A stretch of DNA of 52,272 bases from CAWHPS01 sp963831235. Its GTDB lineage: Bacteria; Fibrobacterota; OXYB2-FULL-49-7; JAEUSG01. Shown here one piece after another: positions 45,471-52,272 of the stretch. Location: positions 1 to 52,272 of the forward strand of contig CAWHPS010000004.1 in assembly GCA_963831235.1 (NCBI GenBank), read 5' to 3'. The notes under the pieces were generated by a model, which was not told where the DNA came from, ran no database searches, and was given only the letters and a program-made list of their open reading frames with translations. Made by a program: the position numbers and the translations under genes. Position 1 is the first letter of the stretch. Every line of letters begins with the position of its first letter.

Positions 45471-46595
45471 ATGCGAATCGGAATCACCTGTTATCCAACA
45501 TTCGGCGGCAGCGGTACCATTGCAACAAACCTGGGGAAACACCTTGCCCTTAATGGGCATGAGGTTCATTTTATCACATCCGCCCTGCCCTATAAATTGA
45601 AATATCATTCTCAGCCGAATCTTTTTTTCCACGAGGTCGAGCGGGTTAATTACCCATTGTTTGAAGACAATTCACCCTATGTGCTTCTCCTCGCCTCAAA
45701 GATGGCCGAGATTGCCGATTCCTGCAAACTTGACATTCTGCATGTGCATTATGCTATACCGCATGCCGTGGCTGCGCTTCTCGCAAAAGACATGCTGAAA
45801 AAGAAGCCCAAAATAATCACGACCCTGCATGGAACTGATGTAACGCTTATCGGCTCTCTAAAAATGCTTAAAAATCTGACGGCCTTTTCAATCGAAAAGA
45901 GCGATGGCGTTACTGCTGTCTCTGAATATTTAAAACATGAGACTATACGGGTATTCAAGACCCGCAAGTCCATCAAAGTTATTACCAACTTCATTGATAC
46001 CGCCCAATTCAATCCCAAAATTAAAAAATGCACCTGCATAAGAAAAAGGCCGGGTACTGAGACCGCCATCCTTCACATATCAAATTTTCGGAAGGTCAAG
46101 CGGATTCCTGATGTAATAACAGTGTTCAAGGGAATTTCGGATAAAATTCCGGCCAGGCTTTACCTTGTTGGTGAAGGCCCTGAAACATGTATTGCGCGGG
46201 ACATGGTTCGCGATCTCAAACTAACAGACAAAGTTGAATTTTTGGGCCTTATTTATAATGTTGCCCCTATAATAGTTCATGCAGACCTTTTATTGCAGAT
46301 AAGCGATAATGAAAGCTTTGGACTTACATCACTTGAGGCCCTTGCATGCGGAGTACCGGTAATAGGTACCAATGGTTCAGGCATAGAAGAAGCCGTATCA
46401 GACAAGAATAACGCACTTCTTTCAAAACCCGGTGATACCGGTAAAATGATTAAAGACGCCCTGACAATCCTGACAAACAGCAAAAAAGCAGACACCTTTT
46501 CAAGAAATGGAATTGCCTGGGCCAAAAACAACTTTTCATCTGATAAAATTGTAATGCAATACGAGAACTTCTATGATGAGGTAATGAAAAGGTGA
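45471..46595 (+). CDS. bshA: N-acetyl-alpha-D-glucosaminyl L-malate synthase BshA
   Basis: A 374-residue GT4-family glycosyltransferase that makes the first bacillithiol intermediate from UDP-GlcNAc and malate. The N-terminus MRIGITCYPTFGGSGTIATNLGK is diagnostic of BshA. HYAIPHAVAALLAKDM and ITTLHGTDVTLIG follow, and the C-terminal domain has SDNESFGLTSLEALACGVPVIG, the GT4 donor-binding motif. ATG 45471 is chosen because this diagnostic sequence begins there. It overlaps the lptD-like start by four bases. Confidence 0.94.
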   Translation: MRIGITCYPTFGGSGTIATNLGKHLALNGHEVHFITSALPYKLKYHSQPNLFFHEVERVNYPLFEDNSPYVLLLASKMAEIADSCKLDILHVHYAIPHAVAALLAKDMLKKKPKIITTLHGTDVTLIGSLKMLKNLTAFSIEKSDGVTAVSEYLKHETIRVFKTRKSIKVITNFIDTAQFNPKIKKCTCIRKRPGTETAILHISNFRKVKRIPDVITVFKGISDKIPARLYLVGEGPETCIARDMVRDLKLTDKVEFLGLIYNVAPIIVHADLLLQISDNESFGLTSLEALACGVPVIGTNGSGIEEAVSDKNNALLSKPGDTGKMIKDALTILTNSKKADTFSRNGIAWAKNNFSSDKIVMQYENFYDEVMKR

Positions 46596-49165
46596 AGTTC
46601 CTGATATTAATCTTTTTTTTATTTCCAGGTATTATCGCAGCCCAGGGAAAGTCCATTTCAGATACTGTTAAATCAGATACTGTTAAAACAGTTCCTGACT
46701 CATTAAAGGATTCGACAAAGAAAAGTGCTATGAAGGCCGGTCAACAGAGCGACACTGTGACATATTCCGCTGACATAATCCAGTACCTGCGAAAAGACAG
46801 TCTTCTAGTGCTTCTGGGCCATGCCGAATTAAAAAACAAGGGCACTGTTTTAAAAGCTGACACCATCTATTACCGCACGGACATAAAACGGCTTGAGGCT
46901 TCAGGCCATCCTGTATTAACGGACAATAGTGGGGTAATATCCGGTGAAAAAATGACCTATCTATTGAATGAAAAACGAGGTAAAATATTTTACGGCTCAT
47001 CCAGGGCGCAAAACGATGTCTATAACGGAGAAACAATCGCAAGGATGGAAGACCAGAGTTTTCTCATAAAAAACGGTGATTTTTCCACTTGCGACCTTGA
47101 CTCCAATCCACATTATTTCTTTTTCGGAAAGCGCATGAAAATCATTCCCAAGGAAAAAGCCATTGTAAGGCCAATGGTGCTTAACATTGGCGATGTTCCT
47201 GTTGGGATTTTTCCATATTTCGTGTTTCCAATTCATAGGGGCAGACAGTCGGGACTCCTGACCCCGCGCTGGGGACAGTTTTCCGAAGGCGGCAATTTGA
47301 ACTCTTATCTTGATAATGTTGGTTATTACTTTGCCATTAATGATTATACTGATCTTGAAACAAAGATGGATTTTACCAATGGCCAGGGCTTTTTTTTCCA
47401 ACGCGTTTACCTGACCACCAACTTCAATTACAAAAAAAGATATCTATTAGGCGGCTACCTTAACGGGCGCATGGAAACATCCAGGTCAGACGAGTCGTCA
47501 ACCAAAAACTGGGGTATTTCCTACAGCCACAATCAGAATCTTTTGCCTGATGAATCATTTACCATCACCGGTTCTGGAGATATTATCGGAAACAGCAACT
47601 ATTTCAGACAAAATACCCTAAACCGAACCGACTATCTTAAACGTGAAATATTTTCCAATATGGCGATTGCAAAAAAATTTAATGATGTTGGCATTTCAAC
47701 AAATGCTCAAGTTTCTTTTAGCGAAAACCTGGATACAAAGACAAATTCCATGAAGGCACCATCTTTCAGCATTTACTCGAAATCAAGAACCCTTCCATTT
47801 GTTTTGCGGGAGGATTCAAACGGAGATCCGATTTCACTTGACAGTCTTCCCTGGTACGCAAAGATTAACTGGGGATATAATGCAAGTGGACTTCATACTC
47901 GAGAAACAACACTTGAACAGCGTTTTGGACTAAATGACAGCATTTTTAGAAGGAATAATGCATTTGATATGCATCATAACCTGACTTTTGGTCTTGAACA
48001 AAGCCCAAAGCTGGGATATTTCAATCTTCAGCCAAGTTTTAACATGTCAAGCGATTGGTTTTTTAAGGAAAAACACCCTACTGGAAGATTCACACTCAAG
48101 ACCTATACGAATAATAATATTTCTTACGTTGACACAAGCTATCAATTTGATAGCATAGCAGCATTTAACCATAGGGAAGAATATAGAATGGGCGCTAATC
48201 TTAATACGACAATATATGGTGTATCCAAATTCAATCTTGGCCGTTTGATGGGTTTCCGTCATACATTGTCTCCAAGTATTGGATATACATACAGTCCTGA
48301 ACTTAAGGGTGGAGAGAAATTCGTTAGCGCAGGTACAGCAAACAACGGAAACAGGGACGAATTGCAGTCGATTAACATGGGGCTGAGCAACCTGTTTCAG
48401 ACAAAACTTTCCGGCAACCCTTCGGAAAAAAACTCCAAAGATGAAACATACAGTCTCCTTAACCTGAATGCATCCACAAATTATAATTTCATGGCAAAAA
48501 ACAGAGCAGGTAAAGCTGTGGGCAGGTGGGACAACCTTTCCACCAGCGCATCAACAAACCTTTATACGCTTGATCTTTCGTACAGTGGTTCGCACAGTTT
48601 TTACGATGAACAGGACAAATTCATCTTGCTTCGAAAAAGCGTATCATTAGTTAAAAGGCTGCCGAGGCTTCTTAGTTACAGTCTAAATGCATCCACCGGC
48701 ACACAGCTATCAGGTAAATTCAGTAATGGCGGTTCCATAAAGGCTGAAGCTGTAAATCCGGCTGAGCCTGCCAAAACCGGCATGAACCCCTGGAGTCTGG
48801 GCCTTAACTTCAGCTATAATTATGCGAGCAGCTATAATTCATATTTCAAGTATTTTGAGACATCCTCCAGATTCTCTCTCCGTGACAATCTGACGCTTAA
48901 TTTTACCGACAACTGGAAAATGAGCTATTCGAGCATTTATGATTTTAAAAATAACGAGCTTGTTGATCAGAGCATGAATCTTATCAGGGATTTCCATTGT
49001 TGGGAGGCTGTGTTTAATTGGGTCATGAATGGTTACCGCTCCGGCTTTTATTTTAGGATCGGGGTAAAAGATATCCCTGATGTAAAATTCGAACAGCGCG
49101 GCGGACAGTATGGCGGCTATTATGGCGGAATGTCATTCCCGGGCTCAAGTTATATCGGGCAATAA
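46592..49165 (+). CDS. LptD-like LPS/OM assembly protein
   Basis: An 857-residue protein starting at GTG 46592. It has a signal peptide (FLILIFFLFPGIIAAQ), an OstA/LptA-like beta-jellyroll domain at about 50-180 (VTYSADIIQYLRKD, LLGHAELKNKGTVLKADTIYY), and a large C-terminal beta-barrel (PVGIFPYFVFPIHRGRQSGLLTPRWG, then alternating aromatic strands). This is the LptD layout, which inserts lipopolysaccharide into the outer leaflet. The Cys pattern typical of enterobacterial LptD is not obvious. It overlaps bshA by four bases, an unusual pairing of thiol and OM synthesis. Confidence 0.82.
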   Translation: MKFLILIFFLFPGIIAAQGKSISDTVKSDTVKTVPDSLKDSTKKSAMKAGQQSDTVTYSADIIQYLRKDSLLVLLGHAELKNKGTVLKADTIYYRTDIKRLEASGHPVLTDNSGVISGEKMTYLLNEKRGKIFYGSSRAQNDVYNGETIARMEDQSFLIKNGDFSTCDLDSNPHYFFFGKRMKIIPKEKAIVRPMVLNIGDVPVGIFPYFVFPIHRGRQSGLLTPRWGQFSEGGNLNSYLDNVGYYFAINDYTDLETKMDFTNGQGFFFQRVYLTTNFNYKKRYLLGGYLNGRMETSRSDESSTKNWGISYSHNQNLLPDESFTITGSGDIIGNSNYFRQNTLNRTDYLKREIFSNMAIAKKFNDVGISTNAQVSFSENLDTKTNSMKAPSFSIYSKSRTLPFVLREDSNGDPISLDSLPWYAKINWGYNASGLHTRETTLEQRFGLNDSIFRRNNAFDMHHNLTFGLEQSPKLGYFNLQPSFNMSSDWFFKEKHPTGRFTLKTYTNNNISYVDTSYQFDSIAAFNHREEYRMGANLNTTIYGVSKFNLGRLMGFRHTLSPSIGYTYSPELKGGEKFVSAGTANNGNRDELQSINMGLSNLFQTKLSGNPSEKNSKDETYSLLNLNASTNYNFMAKNRAGKAVGRWDNLSTSASTNLYTLDLSYSGSHSFYDEQDKFILLRKSVSLVKRLPRLLSYSLNASTGTQLSGKFSNGGSIKAEAVNPAEPAKTGMNPWSLGLNFSYNYASSYNSYFKYFETSSRFSLRDNLTLNFTDNWKMSYSSIYDFKNNELVDQSMNLIRDFHCWEAVFNWVMNGYRSGFYFRIGVKDIPDVKFEQRGGQYGGYYGGMSFPGSSYIGQ

Positions 49166-49288
49166 AAGTGTCTGAACCACAGATAACCACTGATGCCGCT
49201 GATTACACTGATAAGAAAGATTCTGACTTTGAATTTATCTGTGTAATCTGCGATATCTGTGATTATCTGCGGTACTGATTGAACTGAT

Positions 49289-49334
<46 letters not shown>

Positions 49335-49336
49335 AT

Positions 49337-49720
49337 ATGGACAATGACTACAAACATTCCGAGATAACGGGTAAAATCATCGGTTGTGCAATGAAGGTAC
49401 ACAATACACTGGGCAACGGCTTCCAGGAGGTCATATATCAGAGAGCCTTGGCTATCGAGCTCGAAAAGGCTGGGGTAGTTTTTGAGCGTGAGAAGGTGAT
49501 TCCAATATACTATGACGGCATGCAGATTGGTACCCGGCGCGCGGATTTTCTTGTAGAAGACAAGGTCATGGTTGAAATGAAAGCATTATCGCAATTGGAA
49601 GAAGTACACTGGGCACAAACAATCAATTACCTCGAAGCTTATGAATTGGAGGTAGGGCTTCTGATAAATTTCGGTGCAAAAAAACTGGAGTTTAAGAGGT
49701 TCGTGAACAGCAATCCCTGA
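49337..49720 (+). CDS. GxxExxY family protein
   Basis: A 127-residue protein of the GxxExxY family, named for the motif seen here as GFQEVIY (about residue 29). RADFLVEDKVMVEMKAL gives the D and E-x-K residues of a PD-(D/E)XK nuclease-like fold. The role is unproven; many copies occur in environmental genomes embedded in short repeats, as here. Expression probably depends on the GAAA tract that ends at its start. Confidence 0.88.
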   Translation: MDNDYKHSEITGKIIGCAMKVHNTLGNGFQEVIYQRALAIELEKAGVVFEREKVIPIYYDGMQIGTRRADFLVEDKVMVEMKALSQLEEVHWAQTINYLEAYELEVGLLINFGAKKLEFKRFVNSNP

Positions 49721-49938
49721 TAATTCTCTTGACCGCTGATAAGCGCAGATAACACAAATGTCGCTGATAAATCAAATGAGATATAAAGGATTTCTTTTCA
49801 CATGAAAGAGTTGCAAGTATCTTTCTTATCAGTGTAATCAGCGTAATCTGCGATTATCAGCGGTCAAGACAGGTGCGACTTAAGAAAATGTTAGCATTGC
49901 CAAAGAAAATGTTATATATTACACATTAATCGCTTATC

Positions 49939-51843
49939 ATGAAACCAATATTAATAAACATTTTATTTATTTCCATCCTCCTTTTCACAGGGTGTAATAT
50001 TTTTTCTCCTCTCATAAGTGCCTCAAGGACAAGCGACAGCCCTGAAGGCCTTGTTGAAGAGGGCAAAAAAGAAATGCGTAACGGCAATAATGTGCAGGCG
50101 CTTAAATATTTCAATGACGCAATAAAAAAGGACAGCCTTTATTCCGATGCCTGGTACTTCAGGTCAAAAATGCTCCTGCGTATAGGTGACGTTATTGTTC
50201 CCATGCTCTGGAACGAAATACAGCCTAAGGATGCAAACGGTGTACTCGATAAAAACAAGGTTCCCTTTTTCCCTAAAGATACGACATGGTCAAAGACGGT
50301 AATATATCCAAACAGGGTAGTTGTTGAAAACGGAGTTACATCCACAGTAAATGTCACCAATGCCGACACCCTCTTCAACCATTATTCCCGCATGTATGGC
50401 CCGTCCATGCAGGCATATTTAAGTTTAAAGCGCATCTGGGACGGACTTACACCCCGTGGAACAATAACCAGCACCATCATCCGTTCGGACTATCTTTTCC
50501 TTTCATCATTCTTTACATCTTTCATTACGTGCGACGTCAATCTGGACTACAGGCTTGATACATCATATATAGATAACAAGGAACGACACGCATACATTAC
50601 ATTTGCCAAGAGCTTCTCTAATATAAATAGCATTCACCTTGATGCAGATGCTGTTTATGGAGTATATACTGTAAAGGATATAAATAAAAGTATTGACTCC
50701 ATTCTCGGTTCATCCGCTATAACCCTTCAGGTTCTTAACTCTCTTGATGGAGAGATCCAGGCATCAAAGTATTCGGATTCAACTGATTTGAACATGCTTG
50801 CATCGCCTCGCAAGCAGCTTCAAGATATCATACGTCAGGCTGGTTATTATTATTACAATGACAGCAGTGATAATGACAATGACTGGTACGACACCCAGGT
50901 TAATGGAAGACAAGATAAAATGATTTGGATGGATCTGGATCACGATAAACTAATTGATATAGGAAATGGGCAGCACATAAAATGCGATTTGGAATCATTT
51001 AAAAACGATTCAGCAACCAACGGTGTAACGCTCCGAGGCGACCCATTGACAGGTGGGGCAACAAACCTTGTATGTGCATCCATTTACGGTTATCGTAAAA
51101 TAGGAACAATAAGGTATTTCTTATATCGCGGTGGATACTCAGACGAATTCGTAGCAGGTGATTATGGGGTTGATGAGGAAATAATTGATGATGGAAACAA
51201 TGACGGCGACAGGAACTACGCTGCTGATACAAACGGATTGAAAGATGAAGACAGCAGGATTGTCCCTGATACAACAGATGAAGACGGGGATTATGTTGAA
51301 TACTCGACAACGCATACTATTGCAGGTCACAAACAATATGGTTTATTTATTATTACATGGTCAGGCGGATACCTAAATTACCATGGATCCTTCGCAAATA
51401 AGGTTGAAGGAATAAGTATTGGAGGTGGTGAGAATGACACAATTATTGATGATTTTGGAAACACTTATCGAATTGAAAAGAAATTCGACAACACTAGAGT
51501 AAGAGCAGTAATGGAAATAGATAACGCCACTTTCAAGGATCAATTAAAATGCAAGCTTTATGAAGCCATGATTGTCCGTGCTGAAACCCCTGAAACCCCT
51601 CTTCCGGATGCTATTATATGGGATGACCATAACAATAACGGTATGATTGAAGATGCAAATGGTAACAGATTAACATCCCCTCCGGCCGGTTATACAGGTG
51701 AGTTCGTAGGTGGCGATTGGGGTGTTGATGAAGAGGTTTATGACGGCTGCGATAATGATGGTGATGGCAGAATTGATGAAGATGGTGATCGAAAATGGTT
51801 CGACCCTTCTTTGCCTGCATATCAGAGGCCGCTTAATCCCTAA
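49939..51843 (+). CDS. Lipoprotein with TPR region and acidic Asp/Asn repeats
   Basis: A 634-residue protein with a lipobox (ILLFTGC, Cys19). One TPR-like pair follows (EGKKEMRNGNNVQALKYFNDAI). The middle resembles a substrate-binding or structural domain without a named match. In the C-terminal third an acidic repeat recurs: GVDEEIIDDGNNDGD (about residues 413-427) and GVDEEVYDGCDNDGDGR (about 595-611), similar to calcium-binding or EF-hand-like loops. It is probably anchored on the outer membrane or cell surface, and the next gene encodes an outer-membrane protein in the same direction, 14 bases on. The function is unknown. Confidence 0.72.
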   Translation: MKPILINILFISILLFTGCNIFSPLISASRTSDSPEGLVEEGKKEMRNGNNVQALKYFNDAIKKDSLYSDAWYFRSKMLLRIGDVIVPMLWNEIQPKDANGVLDKNKVPFFPKDTTWSKTVIYPNRVVVENGVTSTVNVTNADTLFNHYSRMYGPSMQAYLSLKRIWDGLTPRGTITSTIIRSDYLFLSSFFTSFITCDVNLDYRLDTSYIDNKERHAYITFAKSFSNINSIHLDADAVYGVYTVKDINKSIDSILGSSAITLQVLNSLDGEIQASKYSDSTDLNMLASPRKQLQDIIRQAGYYYYNDSSDNDNDWYDTQVNGRQDKMIWMDLDHDKLIDIGNGQHIKCDLESFKNDSATNGVTLRGDPLTGGATNLVCASIYGYRKIGTIRYFLYRGGYSDEFVAGDYGVDEEIIDDGNNDGDRNYAADTNGLKDEDSRIVPDTTDEDGDYVEYSTTHTIAGHKQYGLFIITWSGGYLNYHGSFANKVEGISIGGGENDTIIDDFGNTYRIEKKFDNTRVRAVMEIDNATFKDQLKCKLYEAMIVRAETPETPLPDAIIWDDHNNNGMIEDANGNRLTSPPAGYTGEFVGGDWGVDEEVYDGCDNDGDGRIDEDGDRKWFDPSLPAYQRPLNP

Positions 51844-51857
51844 GAAATAAGAATAAA

Positions 51858-52272
51858 ATGAGAACCCTGTTAATATTGATACTTACAATTGCTACTCTGA
51901 TAAACGCAGAGATGGGCCCATCCTACAAAGGCGTGCGCAGCATGGGCATGGGTAATGCCGTTACAGCTGTTGTTGACGATAGATATGCCCTCTACAATAA
52001 CCCAGCAGGCCTCGATTTATTCGACGGCAATTTTGAATTTTCAGCCTCTCTCCCATTTTTCATAAACTCTAACGTCAAAGACCTTGTTGATTTTGTCATG
52101 GGCCACAAGGAAAACTTAGGAGACCCCAATAAACTAGACAGGGCCACAATCGAGGATTCATATAAGATCGACGGGGTCTGGACAACAGTCGGCATCTCGC
52201 CTGAAATATCTTTTATGTCGCCATTTATGGGCGCGGGTGCTTACATGACCTTCCCGCCACACCTGACTTATG
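51858..52272 (+). CDS. Outer-membrane protein, PorV/OmpP1-FadL-like, truncated at the window edge
   Basis: Only the first 138 residues are inside the window. A signal peptide (MRTLLILILTIATLINA) is followed by GPSYKGVRSMGMGNAVTAVVDDRYALYNNPAGLDLF, which strongly resembles the N-terminal plug region of FadL/OmpP1 or PorV-like barrels, where the N-P-A-G motif is typical. If PorV-like, it could cooperate with a type IX-type system, matching the C25 proteins elsewhere in the window. The gene start is ATG 51858. The 3' end is missing. Confidence 0.75.
   Translation, partial: MRTLLILILTIATLINAEMGPSYKGVRSMGMGNAVTAVVDDRYALYNNPAGLDLFDGNFEFSASLPFFINSNVKDLVDFVMGHKENLGDPNKLDRATIEDSYKIDGVWTTVGISPEISFMSPFMGAGAYMTFPPHLTY

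Overview
The window looks like a chromosome segment of a diderm bacterium with moderate to low GC. Fibrobacterota (Chitinivibrionia/Chitinispirillia-like) or a neighbouring FCB lineage is the best guess. The clues are an LptD-type outer-membrane assembly protein, two giant C25 (gingipain/PorU-like) proteins with FlgD-like C-terminal domains, a secreted beta-helix protein with a type IX-like C-terminal sorting domain, a TIGR02147-family protein (a family I associate with Fibrobacter), and bacillithiol synthesis genes. The placement is inference from gene content, not from a marker-gene tree.

Layout. 1-2.5 kb: an IS91-family (HUH/Y2) transposase with an upstream tyrosine recombinase that is frameshifted. 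3.1-6.05 kb: a secreted right-handed beta-helix gene broken by two in-frame stops and by a second IS91-family insertion. 6.2-12.8 kb: an organosulfate locus with a Cys-type sulfatase, DUF1634, a TauE/SafE exporter and an anaerobic sulfatase maturase. The maturase has an amber codon and a well-defined IS4-type insertion (15/16 terminal repeats, 9-bp target duplication, DUF6788 plus DDE transposase). 13.2-16.8 kb: a two-NfeD plus FloA operon with a frameshifted membrane-anchored partner. 16.85-21.45 kb (minus): truA, a tiny secreted peptide, a PpiD-like chaperone, a FecR/PKD lipoprotein and a HAD phosphatase with an in-frame TGA. 21.5 kb: tRNA-His with a terminator. 22-26.5 kb: TIGR02147, a UroD-like protein, an RNA methyltransferase and a GH31 glycosidase. 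26.5-35.8 kb (minus): tandem C25 proteins and a YkgJ-type Cys-cluster protein. 36-40.6 kb: argJ-rpiB-glyA-dCMP deaminase, with convergent ogt. 40.8-42.6 kb: an unusual ParA ATPase/transmembrane/M23 peptidase fusion with an in-frame TGA. 42.7-43.1 kb: hicAB. 43.2-49.2 kb: bshC-bshB1-bshA-lptD. 49.2-49.9 kb: a GxxExxY gene inside inverted repeats, with a GAAA microsatellite at its start. 49.9-52.3 kb: a large lipoprotein and a truncated outer-membrane protein.

How the genes fit together. Several clusters are coherent: sulfate-ester removal and export, membrane-domain organisation (NfeD/FloA), bacillithiol production translationally coupled to LptD, and a type IX-like secretion theme. The window also carries many single-base coding lesions (in-frame stops and +/-1 shifts) in otherwise well-preserved genes. 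They could be real gene decay or consensus errors, and this is the main caution when reading the annotation. The most novel object is the ParA-M23 fusion, which joins a cytoplasmic positioning ATPase to an envelope peptidoglycan hydrolase in one chain.
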